Position numbers and translations under genes: made by a program
Part shown: positions 29,975-42,673 of the stretch, piece by piece
Layout: each line of letters opens with the position of its first letter
Numbering within the stretch: position 1 is the stretch's first letter
Source: Leucogyrophana mollusca
Taxonomy: Eukaryota > Basidiomycota > Agaricomycetes > Boletales
Assembly: GCA_021014945.1 (NCBI GenBank)
Contig: MU266483.1
Coordinates: 1 to 64,000 of the forward strand
Direction: 5' to 3'
DNA: 64,000 nt
The notes under the pieces: model-generated
Told to the model about the DNA's origin: nothing
The model's input: only the letters and a program-made list of their open reading frames with translations
Database searches by the model: none

Positions 29975-32441
29975 ATGGATACGATTGAGTTTTCCGCCAT
30001 CGATTTATATGAGATGGAGGCCTTTGAAAGGAGCTCAGCGCCTCCGCCTGCTCAACATGTCTCTGACGAAACGGGAGCATCAGATGAACGCGATACCTTC
30101 TTGAATTCAGGTATGCATTTCTTCTCTGTCGAGGTCATTGCTCTGACAGCTGTCTGTTATTGGTTCTCAGGCAAGGACCGCGCCGCCGCCACTGGAGAGC
30201 GCACGATTCCTCACCAAACACCGAATTTACTATCAAGGACTTGTCACGCCCTTCACTTGACAGTGATATTGATTCATGCCTGCCTGCTAGTATTATGGGC
30301 CCGCCGTACGGAGCATCGCGTGACTGTTCCGATTGGTGTCAAGAGCAATTTGGTTTCTGTCGGGCTGACGATAACACAACAGACATTCTCCACTGTGCGC
30401 TGTATTTCGCGAAGTCTATTTATGAAGTTTAACAGAGCTCCATTTGTGCTACAGCTTTATCTTGCTGGCATGGTCGCCGTCGCGCAGCAGCTTGCGTTGA
30501 ATCGCAACCTTCTACGTTGCCAAACGCTAACGGCCACCCATGACCAGTCTGGGGCGTGGACCGGACTGGGAGCCGCACTCCTAAGTCTCTTCAGGCAGCT
30601 CAGAGTACCTGCCGCGGTCTGGGGCGTCTTATCCGTTACACTTTACCTTATATGCGTCGCGATTCTCCATGTGTCTTCGTCCTCCCTGTTCAATCTCGAA
30701 GTTTTCAACGCCACCTATCAAACGAGCACTCAAACCACCCTCGGCATGCCAAACCTGACAGATATCTTCGCCTTCACAAATGACTGGAGCGCATCGACGG
30801 CTGTGGCGTCCACCGTGGGGCAGCTTTCCGAGCTATCGACGATCGGTGTGATGAACGGCACAGTGTTCGATTCGCTCTTGGACACTTCGGGAATCGATAA
30901 TGCAACTGTCAATGCCACGACTTTCGGCGTTGACTGCTTCACCCTTCCCAATATAACGGCGACGAGGGACGTGACGAATCTTACTTATAGCGTTACCTCG
31001 ACGGTGGGGGACGAACAGATCTATTTTATGGGCGTATATCCCTATTGTGAGTATAGAACATTCATTGGGTCTTCACACCACAAACTCACTTCGAGCTTGA
31101 TTCAGATCAAAACGTCCTCAAATTCTTTCCATTGGCGGGCACCGCTCCGACGCCTGTAGGACCCATGCTCCTGGTTTTCATGCAAAGGCGATGCTGATTG
31201 CTGCGGTGCAGGGGCGACAAGTCGGACTTCTCGCCATTCCACCTATAATAGACTCCCGCGGTGATGCCGGCTCCATCTTCCAGATGCTGCGCCCGATAAG
31301 TCCGTTTCTTCAACATTCATTCGCCGTCACACATTAACCAAACACTCTCACTCCAGATCAAACTGGACCTAACGGAACCGAGCCCAATGAACTAGTGTCC
31401 GTACAAGCGATGGCATGCTCTCTATACCTGATCAACCAAACTGCTATAGTGGATGCCCAAACAAACGAGCTGCTTCGGGTAGAGCCAGCGCTCCCTCCTG
31501 ACGAATCACAATGGGTGCCGTGGGAGTGGCCTCCGATTGACACAGCTGAGGATGATTCTATTGACTGGGCACGTCCATTCAGCATCGGAAAACCATCCAC
31601 TCATGTCCTAACACCTGACACAGTTTTGGTTCGCGTTTGATGTGGCCACCCCCTCCGCTACGACTTACACAATGGAAAGTAACTCGTGCAAGGCCGGATG
31701 CCGCCTCTCTATGCTGGAAAAGTACCATGTGTTATTTCTCGTGGGGAGCCGGAAAGATTACTAACGCCATTATCGGCAGGCGGTTGATGAATCTGCTGGG
31801 ACGATACGTGGATGTGAACTCAGTCAACCAAAGTACAGTGGTCTCGCCTTCCTTGAAACTCGGCGATCTAGAGGGAGCGCTGGCCAACGTGGCTGCTGCA
31901 ATGGTGTGGTCTGGCGAGTCCCAAGTCTCCGAGATCCAAGATAACGATCGCTCACATTCAGGCTAGGCGCTCGGGTCAACTCTAGTGTCCCATTTTCGGG
32001 GCAGCCATTCGATGTAGCGACCGGGGAGACGCTAATCACCAAAGCCTTCCCGCTTTCTCGGCTGAATGTCAGTTTCCTTACCGTGTATTTTTCCTGAGTT
32101 AACGGGTCTTTAGATCAACATCCTTCCCGTTCGTACCACCAAAAATCGTCTCAACTGCTTTTCTCAATACTGACCTGAACCAGGTCGTAGTCGGACTTGG
32201 AGCCTCCATCGCTTTGTTCGTCCTTTCGGCGTTGCTGGTACACGACTCGCACAATGGCGCCGGCGCGCCATCTATCGGTTCCGCTGGCTTGTTAGAGGTG
32301 GTCTGGCTCTCGTCTCGCCAAAGTTCAGTCCGGGAGCGCATTTCTGAAGTGCCCGCGAGCTCTGAGCGCGGTCTTCGGAAAGCTGGATTGTTCCTCGTAT
32401 CTCTGGGGCGTGTACCCGAGTCCAATCATGAGCCGATGTAG
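29975..32441 (+). CDS. Four-pass lineage-specific membrane protein, 635 aa, 11 exons
   Basis: Exons: 29975-30110, 30171-30394, 30455-31046, 31106-31155, 31212-31299, 31357-31568, 31624-31721, 31780-31913, 31967-32067, 32114-32128 (15 bases), 32184-32441; sum 636 codons with TAG. Predicted helices: HLTVILIHACLLVLW, the LTITQQTFST-LYLAGMVAVA region, VPAAVWGVLSVTLYLICVAIL, and near the C-terminus VVVGLGASIALFVLSALLV. The long loop between helices 3 and 4 carries many Asn-X-Ser/Thr sequons and is presumably outside the cell. Introns 31569-31623 (gcacgt...cacag) and 31914-31966 (gcgagt...gctag) start with GC. The same junctions in the paralogue at 57296-59781 use GT. Intron 1 is 60 bases without a stop, so it can be read through. 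Known only as a fungal family of unknown role. Confidence 0.82.
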
Positions 32442-32889
32442 GGTCGTAGGAAGTTGTTGGCATCCTATATGTAGGCAGATCAAAATCTCAAGTGAAGACA
32501 GTCGTTCCGTGTCAACAATGGGGAGTTGTGGGCTAATTGGTAGACGATCATCCGGGTTTGGGCTATAACAGACGGGAACCAGTCTCTTCGTTGTCGAAGT
32601 GTAGTCGTCAACTTATTTAAGTGTGCCTTGGATTGAGACGATGGAGGGTATGAGTTAACATGGAAAGGAGCACAGCGCAGACGGCAAAGCAATGCGTGCA
32701 ATAGTGAAAATAAAGCCGAGTATAAATGCGAAGACAATACGAAGATACGAAAACATTATAGAAACATGAGGATGTAGGGTAAAGTACCATTGAACTGGAT
32801 GGAGCATAAATATATGGATACAGTGTTGGCAGTTAGATAGTGAGAACATGAATTAATATGAAACGTGTACGAGCCTCCATTCCAACAAA

Positions 32890-35874
32890 TTAAGTTGCGA
32901 CCGCGAATGATCTGGGATCAAAGATTTGACCTTGAAACGCATCGCTGGTCTCAAAGGATGCGTTGTCAAACAAGGACATGTCACCTGAGTAAATCCCATC
33001 CAGGTCCAGGTCGTCAAGGCTGAGGATCGATTGTGGCTGACGCAGTTGGCTGGATGAGATAGCACGGGGTTGCGTAGCATCCAGAGGGTGTCCATCGGTC
33101 AGTGAAAGCTGGGGAATGGTAGATATGTCGAGAGGGTGTGCAAGACTGGAAGGACTTGAATGACTGGAGCTCACGCGGGATTGCGCAGCTGATGCGTAGG
33201 GGTGATATCCACGCTTGGGAGGGGCAGAACCTGTTTGTAGGCGATCATAGTTCCTCATCAGCGACGGGGTCATACTCCTGTGACGCCTGAGGGGCCCGAT
33301 GGTCGTTGACGTGACAGCAGAGCGATGCAATGAGAGACCGTCGAAATCTGATCTATGGGAAGGAGCAGAGACCGACGACATGAGCACGTCTGCATGATAT
33401 GGAGAGGGAAGACTGTGAGGGGAGTTCGTGTTTGAATGCGAGTTGGACCATTGAGCATTAGAAGAACCCAGATTAACAGTGCCCGACGGCCCTTGGTAGT
33501 AATAGGGGTCACTCGTTCCGCGGTCGGAACTACCGCTAGCGGGGTCTGCGCTCTGGGTGAGCCCCCTTGCTGTTATCAGACCTTCTTCACCGCCTGGCAC
33601 CTCCTGCACTTGACCCTGAACTTCCACTTCACATAACTCCATGTCGGAGAGTCCATCCAATCCGCCGTTAAAAGCAGCGGAGGAAGTGAACATTATTTGG
33701 TCGAAGTCGGTTTCTTCTGTGCCCTCACTCTCCACGTCGGCATCGAATGATCCGATGTCACTCGAGGTCCCGTCGAGGCCGTCCGCCCGAGTGTGAATAC
33801 GGAGGTGCTGGTTTAAATTATCAGACCTGGAAAAACGTTTCTGGCACCTGTCGCACTGATATGGGCGTTCCATTGTGTGGGTGCGCACGTGACGTTTAAG
33901 GTGCTCCATGCGCTTGAATAACCTCCCGCAAGAGAATAGAGGACATACAAACGCCTTCGATGTCACGGGTTTCCCGTTCGTGGTGGATAGAACGTCGATA
34001 TCTCCGGGGTAAGAAGGAAGGACGAGGTCATCGGAATGTGGACGGTGATGGGAATGTGATAGTCTTTGGACGTAATCACCATCCAATGGAAGAGGAAGCC
34101 CTGAAAAAGATCCGATGTCGACGGCCATTGAGGGCAAATGAAGTGTTGGTTGCGAAGCATCTTGAACCGCACCGTGGTTCAACGCTAGCGCGCCGGACTT
34201 GATGGCATCATCCTGCGCCCTCAACACGGCCTCCTTCTTCCGCCTCACGCTGGATTCCTGCTCTCCTCGGGCTTGTGTGATAAACATATCCGCAGCCGTC
34301 ATTCCGCGATCAGTTGGTCCATAACCAACACCTATATCGAAACTGTCGTCCCGGCCTTCGCCACTCTCGTCGGAAGAGGAGCTACGGCTATTCATATCGG
34401 GCGCGGTTGGCATGACCTTGTTGATAGGCTTTTTACGACGCTGTTTGTACGTGGGAGAGCCTTCAAAGATAGATACTGGAAAAAAGGGTGTGTTGGGACC
34501 TTGCAGGGCGGGTGGAAGTGGCTTTCCGGAGATGGCGTCGAGACGTGGGTGGTTGGGAGTAGGTACCGTAGCCTTCATGCTCTGTTGCGAAAGGGTAGCT
34601 GTGCTTGAATGGTTGATGACATCCATAAGCATTGATCCACGTTCGTCGCGCTCTCCGTTCATTTTGCAGGCGGCCTTGTCTGCTTTTCTGAGGGCAGCCT
34701 CCAGCTCGCCCTCGGCATCTTGACCGCTTTGCGCCTTGCTAAACTGCTCGAAGAGGCTTCGCTGCGGCTCGTACGTAAACGACAGAGCAGGTTCCCCTGT
34801 GATCACAGTAGTGGGCTCGAGTCCCATCTTCTCACGTTTTAGGTCACGTTCGAGTGCGTCAAGAAAAAGGCGGTCGTGCGGGACGGAAAACCTGGGGAGG
34901 AACCGTTTTAGGGGGAACGTCCGAGCCTATTGTAGATGAACACTCACCAGTAGAACACCTTTTGTTTCTTCTGCGTACGGATACATTGGTATTTAAACAA
35001 AAGATCTAGGAAAGGCGACTTGAAGATAAGAATCAGTAAAACGTACTGTGTAATTGCGGTGGGACCTTACCTTAGGTTCTTCCAGGCATGCGTCAACTCC
35101 AGGCTTCAAGTTCCGCAAATCACTGAAAACACCTTCCTCGAACTTTTTCATGTTTTTCACAGGTCTACCGAAGGCCTCAAACCTGAAGACCAAAGCACGA
35201 ACGATGTCGGTCCCGGTGATGTGATAAAGTCCTGACCACAGAACGCAAGTGACATATTCGGATGATGGAAGTAGAAAACGTTCCATGGACGGATGCGATG
35301 AAGACGGCTGTCCAGAAACAGCAGACCTTGACCCTGCTGAATCGCCTGCCGACGGGCTATTGGTCGCCGGCCTTGAAGATTCAGAAGGATCCCATTGCGA
35401 AGGCGCAGTAGCGAGGAAATATTTGAGACGGTCCAAATGTGTAAGGTTCTCTTGTTCATGAGGAGTTAAGGGTCGGCTCAAGCCTTTACAGGAGGCCAGT
35501 CCCATAGCAGATGGATTAAAACGCGGCGTGGTCGATGTGGCTGTCGCGCGCTCTCGATCAGAGTCACGCTGGCTAGTTTTATCCATCGTGTGCGGCTGAG
35601 GGAACTGGGGGAGCAGAGGAAGCTGCGAAGAGTGTAGTAACGAACGATCATCTTGGGGTGCGGATGGTTCAATTGAGAGGGACATAGAGTCGGATCGACC
35701 GACATCTAACGCCTCTTGATGTCGCTGATAATCGGAGTAATTAAACGTTGGTGAAGAGGGATACAATAGTTGGGTGTGTGTAAGTGACGTGGAGGATAAT
35801 CCCGAAGTTGATGCAGAAAATGACGAGAAGGTTTCGTCGGAGCCGGAGGCTGGCAGATAAAGCTGAGCGTCCAT
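32890..35874 (-). CDS. STE12: Ste12-like transcription factor with homeodomain-like region and two C2H2 fingers, 958 aa
   Basis: Exons 35874-35071, 35018-34948 (71 bases) and 34891-32890; sum 959 codons. The Ste12 domain starts near residue 130 ([20 protein letters not shown]), continues [40 protein letters not shown] and, across introns 1 and 2, the [20 protein letters not shown] block and [20 protein letters not shown]. At about residues 605-660 lie two C2H2 fingers: C-x4-C-x12-H-x3-H and C-x2-C-x12-H-x3-H, linked by TMERPYQ. Finger-bearing Ste12 is the form found in basidiomycetes and in SteA-type ascomycete proteins, while yeast Ste12 lacks fingers. It acts in the nucleus downstream of pheromone/filamentation MAP-kinase signalling. 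The C-terminal 300 residues are Ser/Pro-rich. No lesions seen. Confidence 0.93.
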
Positions 35875-38800
35875 GATATTATTTTATTGGCGTCCAATAA
35901 ATGTAGAGTGGTAACCTAGATGTCATGAGGGGAACGCCTGAAGGTGAGCAGGTATTCCACCACCAGTCAATGTTCACAAACCACAATATCCAGTAGGGCA
36001 CGCGAGGAGTCAGGAATGAATAAGGATTGTTTACTGGTAATGCAGAGACCAGACAACCTGGGGGTCAGGCGAAAGAGCGGGGACAAAGTCCGATTAGTTG
36101 ATATAGGCGTCGTACTGTTATATGGGCTTTGACGATATCTGTTTTTGTGTCCCCGCCGGTAGAATTATAAGTACCTGGTAGGCATCAAGATGATGGACGA
36201 AATTATGAAGGAGATGGGGCAATCAGAAGTGGGCGAACTGAGTGCGATCCGTGCATGGCCGCCACGGAGACGGATGGAGTTATGGGCGCTCATGGTATAG
36301 ATGCCGAACGGCTGCAAAGCCTGTGAATACGGATCCCGTAATAGGAAGGTCCCTAGGAATGAGAGAAACCCTTGAAATCCATCCGCTGACTTCAGCTTAT
36401 CTCCCCGTCAAAGGCACCGTAAAGTCAACCACTGATCGTAGCTTGCGCCACATCCCGGCAGGAGTTTCACTCGTACACCATTTGCAACCGATAGTCGCTG
36501 GATTTGAACCCCCGGTTTGCACATTTCTTCGGTTATGCGTCTTGAGCCAACCGGGCTGTGCCGTCCGTGACCAACTTGATCCTGGAGATGGGGAACAACC
36601 ATGGCGCGGGAGCACTCACACCCTCTCGTAAGTACCCGAACATGTCGTGCTTTTGATTAGCTCTCCCAATGCGCACCTCACGCGCCAATGATCATCGATA
36701 TCATGATCAGCCACTGTCGCTCACTCGATATCTTACTCTGATACACCATGAATTTTGTGAGGACGTCGTGAGGCTTAGGCAGCCGTACCCCGCTCCTTCC
36801 TCTGTCACTTTTGGCACAGGTGATCCCAACATCTGGACGTCAAGCAACAGACTTAGGGTCGCGAAATGATCGTGGTACACTGCCAAATTGAAACCACGTT
36901 TGTCAGCCTATTTGGTTTTGGTCGAACCCGGTCAGGGAACCGGAATGAAATCGCGATCATGATCAGGTAATATGGCATAGAGGTCGCTGTACCTTAAATC
37001 GTTAGGATTGATTTAAATCAAGTGAGTTCTGTCCTTGAAATCTCTTGAAATCCCTCGATCTCTCGTTGGTTACACACGGTCGGCCAGGCACGACTCGTCA
37101 CTCAAGTGAGGTGCCCTCTCGAGAGGTGTGTGACTTATGCACGTGTCTTCGCCATAATGAGATGTTTCCTGGAGACTGGATTGGCGAGGACATCTACACA
37201 AGCAGAACATTAGACTAAGATAGCCGATCTTCTAACAGATACGATGTCTCAGGCGCATCTGTCCGGAGAACCTCGCCCAATGCTATGGACCGGCTATTTG
37301 TGTAAAGAGGACAGGCACCGCGGATATCAAGTCGGGACTCGGAGAGGATGATCATCCTCCAGCACATGGCACTCTCGAAACATTATCACTTCCTGGTTAT
37401 CATATCAGCCTTCGTCGAAATGTTAGAATACCGACCAAGCAGATTGGAACGCATTCAAGACCCAGCCCACCCTTGTATGATAGGACAATCCGATAGAACC
37501 ATATCCGCGTTTCCGTTTTTGTCTTGGGCGGCAGTTGCGATCAAGTTGGGAGGTGGTTCCTCGTAGTTGTTATGTAGAACTGTCGTTCGGGCATCAACGA
37601 TTCACAGTGGCACTACAACTAATGGTCATCCGACAACATCACCGTCATATTTTGTCTTCGATTCGACAGGGTCGCGCCTCGGGAGCCAAACTGGAGGAAC
37701 GGGTTCACACATGGATATCAGGAATAAGGTAGAACAGTCGCGAATACTTCCCGCAACATTCTGGGGGGGAGCTTCTTTACGATCACGCGCCCACAATGCA
37801 TAGGAAGAACATGACCACATATCACCGGTAAGTATATTTAGAAATTCTTGCAAAAACCCCTGGACGTACCAACGAGTTGCTCTCGCAAAAAACTGTTGAG
37901 AGGCCGATAGTGTGAATGGCAAACATAAAAATACTAAGTTCCCGTGAGCAAAAGTAAATGGGTCGTGCCTGACGTTAGAGACGATCAACCGACATAGGAG
38001 CGCAACGACTCGGCGCGAGAAGACAAACCGACTCTCCACCCTAGAGTTGTATTCGTCCAAGGAGCGTTTCACCACACAGCTAATTGGCCGGGTGGTGGTT
38101 GGATGACCGGTATCTGCTATGGGGTAGCTTCCTGGGGTCTTTTGCACGGCAGGAAGAGGGCGATGGGGCCGTCTAGGGCGCCTCATGCAGAGCAGAGGAT
38201 AAGCTCTGATAGGTGGGTCTGCTGATATGATCTGATCGACATCCCATTGAAGATCATGTCCGCGGTGTTGAGTCACGCGGCATGGCCCTTGCAGGCAGGG
38301 AGGGGCGAAATTAGCTTTGCTGTACATTGCTGGGATGATGTCAGGTTACCCTCCGATCACCCATTCTGTGCCGAATGTCTCGGTAACTTTCGTGGGCAAC
38401 GGACCAGGTGTCTCACGGGGATCCAAGAGAAGTTGGAATGAAGGCGTCACATTCATGGAAAGACAATAATCGACTTATCGCTGACCCCGAAGGGTACCCG
38501 GCTTTTATGCATGGTCGTCCGGTCGGAATGGAATGACTCAAATGATGGTACTAGCGATAGCAACTATGTCATTGTGGGCTCGGGTCTCAATGGGAGCACG
38601 CCAATCCTGGGACTACCACTGACGTTGAGGTTGAGATGATAGTGACAAAGCAGAAGACAACGGGAGTACTAGAACAATTCAGTTCCAAGGCGATCCGCGA
38701 CCGGATCACCGTTGTCGCCGGCGCGCTCATTTGAGTTCATTCGGTCCGCAAGTGGACCCACAGTTGGTATCGCAATGTCGAGCTTCCAGCTCACGTTCCA

Positions 38801-39519
38801 TTTCTTCTCAGCCTTGTAGGCTAGGCCTCACGGCGCAGTCGCTTGACTGGTGTGCTTGAACATTGAGCACGGGACCATGGAGCGATCCAAAGAGAAGAAT
38901 CGGCGGAGGTCGGAGAGTATAAACGGAGCTGCTGTGGGGTTTGAACTTTGAAATCTTAATGCAGTGTAGAGGTTTGCGACGCTGCACTTTGGAAAGTTAT
39001 GCTAGGGACTGTTTTATGCCCGGAGGCAAACCAAGCACTGTTTGAATCACCACAAAATGGCAACTCGTCGTTTGTTTGTTTTGGGGGCCGCCGCCAAACA
39101 ACGCCACCCTAAACAGGTAAGATTTGCACTGGGGACAAAATGTGGGAGTCAAAATTGAGCTAGTGAAGCATCGTTGTAAGGTCTGGCTGAAGATGCTGGA
39201 GCATGAAGGTTGAAGTGAGACATTGAATTTCCAGGTGCATTGCCAAATTGAATACTGTCCCAGAGAACCATACTTAGCCTTTGTGGGCCCAAGTTCACAC
39301 CATCAGCGCTCACTGCCAATGCTTCTGGACATCATGTGCTAGTTCTTCATAGTATCATCATGATATCTACATACACAACAACATCTTGACACTCCGAACC
39401 TCAGAACAAAGAATCATAGCCAAAGACACGCGCAACAATCAACGGCCTTTCTCATAGCCAATAGTTCTGCCACCTTGGGATAGATCATGAGCCAGCGTAC
39501 CTGAACAGCGGAGGTTCTA
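35875..39519. other. Gene-poor region between STE12 and VPS36
   Basis: About 3.6 kb without a recognised gene. The part next to 35874 is the STE12 promoter and 5' leader. The only long frame is 37626-38327 on the minus strand, listed separately. Near 36500, on the minus strand, there is a perfect B-box-like word (ggttcaaatcc), but no tRNA fold. Confidence 0.4.
37626..38327 (-). CDS. Uncertain 233-aa open frame
   Basis: An uninterrupted ATG-initiated frame (MYSKANFAPPCLQGPC...). It has many Arg, Cys and Pro residues and one mildly hydrophobic stretch (NLVFLCLPFTLSASQQFFA). No domain, no homologue recognised and no splice context. Its length in otherwise stop-rich DNA is the only support; it may be chance. 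Confidence 0.15.
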   Translation of the reverse strand: MYSKANFAPPCLQGPCRVTQHRGHDLQWDVDQIISADPPIRAYPLLCMRRPRRPHRPLPAVQKTPGSYPIADTGHPTTTRPISCVVKRSLDEYNSRVESRFVFSRRVVALLCRLIVSNVRHDPFTFAHGNLVFLCLPFTLSASQQFFARATRWYVQGFLQEFLNILTGDMWSCSSYALWARDRKEAPPQNVAGSIRDCSTLFLISMCEPVPPVWLPRRDPVESKTKYDGDVVG

Positions 39520-41591
39520 TCATATCTGACCGTCCCACACGTACTCGCGGAACACGTTGTTCCACCATCTAATTTCAGTGCCACTACCACTACCTCCTCC
39601 CTTGATCGCCGCAGCGCTGTCGTCCCGACATATTTCCCCATCAGCCTCAACAGCCTCAATCATCTCACCAGCGAGACTGATGGTGATGTTTTCCTCTTGC
39701 GCGACCTGAGAAGTGGTCTGGGAACCAGACATCAAGAGACAACCAGCCAAACGGGATGCAAAGGCAGCGTGGGTATACGGTGGCGTGTGCAGCACTGACA
39801 AACCGGACTTGAAGACCCGACTGCGAATTGGCGGAGAGGTATACGAGGGGAGAAGCGGGAGAATCTGTAGGAATGTCGATGGTGGAATTAACGCTGGAAT
39901 CATCGGAGCGCATTTTTAGCGACCGACAATATGATATTTTTCGCAACCTGGCTTACCGATACCCCTTGCGCGATTCCACCCGCCCCATACCTCATCGAGG
40001 CCTACTATCCCTCGTTCTTTCATTATGCCTACGGATTTCTGATGGGAGTAGCTGTCTGCCGAACCTTGAAGGATTCTCGCAAGTTCACGCGCAAGCTCTT
40101 CTATCCACCGCCTCTCATCCCGGATCATGTCCAAAGTCACTGGGGCATTTGACATTTGCAAACCAAGCTGGGACAAAGACGATCGAATAAATTTTGCTTC
40201 TTCCGGTTCTGTCGAGGGAACCAGGGTCGTCGTCGAGAACATCGGTGATGTGGGCGAAGAGACGACGATCGTCGAAGTGGAGCCGAACGGGGAAGCGACA
40301 GCCATGGACCCTGCGGCGGGGGCCGGGGTGGTGGTGGAGGACGCAGTTAGTTTTTCATTGAGCTCCCCCGCAAGCTGAACCAGGCCTTTGGCCTTGACCA
40401 TGAGTGCTTCAAGGTCTTTCAGAGCATCTGTGAGATCCGTCCGTGTATTTTGGGCTGAAGCCTCCACATTACGCAGGATGCTATCTGTCGCACCTGTCAA
40501 CAAGATGCCGTGTCCTACTAAGACAAATCTGCTCACCAATGCCGGAGGGTCGCGAGATTGGTGAAGATCCTCGGTCTGGGGACGGCACAGCAAGACTCGA
40601 CGAACCGCTCCTCTGGCCTTGACCAATCCGTTTTCCCTGTCGGCGCATATTATGATCAACATCATGTTATCCCGGAGGATTAAACGCCATGCCTCCCATG
40701 CCTGTGCCTTCAGAGCACGCCTGAGCACACTGTAGAAGACTTTGTCCCCACCCTTGCGGAAGCTGAGCTTTATTATATGCTTGGCAGGGTCTCCGTCGTC
40801 AGGGGGTGGTGACACGGAACGCGAAGACGGCGCGGACTTCATGCTGATAACAGGAATGCGCGAGACCTGCGGCAAGGGTGTCGAACATATCTCGCATAGT
40901 CGTAAAGAGTGGTAATTTAGAAACGTGCAGGCTGGACAAGCCACGCCGCTGGACGGATCGTTACTCGAAGAAAGCTTCAAAGAGGATCCAACTGAGGGTG
41001 ACAACGAGGTCGTCGAGGAGGGCAGAGAGGAAGAGATTTGGTGAGTTCGCGACGAAGGTACAGCACTCCGGGGAACACCACACAATGCACAGATACGTGC
41101 AGCAGCGGGGCTGAGTCCTGGAGGATTACGATGACTACAGACCTCACACTCCCAGCTCTCAAAAACATCGTCCGACTCGATCTGCGCGCCAGCAGCGGGA
41201 TCGGGGGAAGTACTTGCATCAAGGAAGAGTGTTACTTTTGGGGAGGACTTAAACAGACCCGCATAATGTGCTGTCCGGATAACATGTAGAAGATCCATGG
41301 CAAAGGAACAAGATGAAGCGTTTTGAGCGTGAATAAAAAAGAGCCTGTGCGTGGAGACGTGAACAGTGCCGGTTTGATGATTCGGGGCTTTCTGTAGACT
41401 GTAATGCAGGTCGCAGAAGTCGACATTCAGGTAGATATATATCAGCGACCTCTTGGGATACTCTGGAACGATGCGCACCCGTCATATATTCCAACATTGT
41501 CTTGCGATGCGAGCAGCTCTTCATCGCCATAGAGAAGCGCAGGAATGGGTATAGTGCCATCCACAGCTGCGGTATACCGTTGAAGAGCCAT
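39520..41591 (-). CDS. VPS36: ESCRT-II subunit Vps36, 642 aa
   Basis: Exons 41591-41479, 41398-39957 and 39893-39520; sum 643 codons. The N-terminal GLUE (split PH) domain starts MALQRYTAAVDGTIPIPALL and continues through GTVHVSTHRLFFI. It is interrupted by two NZF-type zinc ribbons as in yeast Vps36: one with WECEVCSHRN and ICALCG, one with VACPACTFLN and LCEICSTPLP. The second half of GLUE (KLSFRKGGDKVFYSVLRRAL) follows. The C-terminal winged-helix ESCRT-II core includes DEVWGGWNRARG-IALIPPSTFL and SGLSVLHTPPYTHAAFASRL. The protein binds PI3P and ubiquitin on endosomes and sorts cargo into multivesicular bodies with Vps22 and Vps25. At intron 2, the gtaagc donor after GGTATCG preserves the family motif; an earlier gtatcg donor is possible. 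Confidence 0.93.
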
Positions 41592-42669
41592 GGAAGGCTT
41601 GCCAAATACCGAAGATAAGCCGTTATCTGGATAGAGCCAAGGACCACTGAAGTGGGAGCTCGTCGTTACCCAAAGCGAAAGGGCAAAGGCCTCACCTCTA
41701 AGGCTCGGGTTACACGACTTGGTGGGGTGACTACCCGTACTAAAGATAGGCCGTCGAGTTTCTGGCCGACAAGTACGAATAGGCAAGAAGAACGAAGAAG
41801 AAATAAACGTCCAAGTCAGGATCCGATATCTCAGCCACCCTGCTGATTTGCTACTTACAACAAGAACAGAACAGAACTGGCAGCAGCTGTCGTTTAATTG
41901 TGCATGAGCCTACGTGCAGTTGGTTATTTGGGAGCTAAGTGAACAGATCAATGGAGCTCTCCTGAGAGTTCTGAGCCTTTCGGTCTCCTTCGGTCGGACC
42001 AGTCTACTGAGTCTAGCAGACGTACGAGAGTGCACAGCAGCAAGCTCGAGCGGTGGCAGTGCCGACAGTGTGCCGGCCCAGGTACGATAGGACCCCAAAT
42101 CCAAAGAGGCTCATCCATGACGCTCAGCCTTGCTCAGCCTTGATTCTCTGGGCCTCGCTGCACATAAAGCATTCGAACCGCTATAATTACCCATTGCGAT
42201 CTCCGGAGGATGTGGAAAGGTGCCTTTATCATGTTACGACTGACCTCACTCGGATCCACTGATGGCCGTCGGGTGACTCTGGTTCTGGTAGGAAATTTGT
42301 CCTCGGCCCTCAAACTCTGGCGACCGAGATTTGTTGCGCTTTGCGATCTTCTTCATCATGAGATGTGCGTGGAGCTTGCAGATATCAATCAGACGAAGTA
42401 ACCCCGCCCTACGAAACTTTCCATTTGCTTGGACTCACGAGTGGTCTGGAGCTCGTGTTTCGTCCGAGGCTTCTGCGTTTATAGTAAAGCTGCCGGACTC
42501 TAGGGATATGGACCATTTGGTCATTGCCATATTGCTCCCTCTGGATTCCTAAGATTCATCTCCCGCAGGTAATTTGACCCCCCCAGCTTCCTTCTTGCGC
42601 TGACCTAGCGCTCGTTGTTTCGCGGTTGGCGACCTTACAAGCATGCGGTCGGTGTTAAAGAGCTCCTGG
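41592..42669. other. Intergenic between VPS36 and a membrane-protein gene
   Basis: Contains the divergent promoters. Near 42120 there is a short direct duplication (ctcagccttgctcagccttg). Upstream exons of the next gene may lie here (for example a hydrophobic start MDHLVIAILLPL near 42508), but I could not connect them. Confidence 0.35.
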
Positions 42670-42673
42670 AGTA

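Noticed and set aside
36440..36600. Possible tRNA or tRNA-derived element on the minus strand (ggttcaaatcc near 36500 with a tggctcaa word upstream)
   Set aside because: The B-box word is perfect, but the T-stem, acceptor stem and D-arm do not pair and the A-box lacks its GG; no tRNA fold could be drawn.
40127..40378. Plus-strand frames over VPS36
   Set aside because: Antisense shadows of a gene with complete GLUE, NZF and winged-helix motifs.
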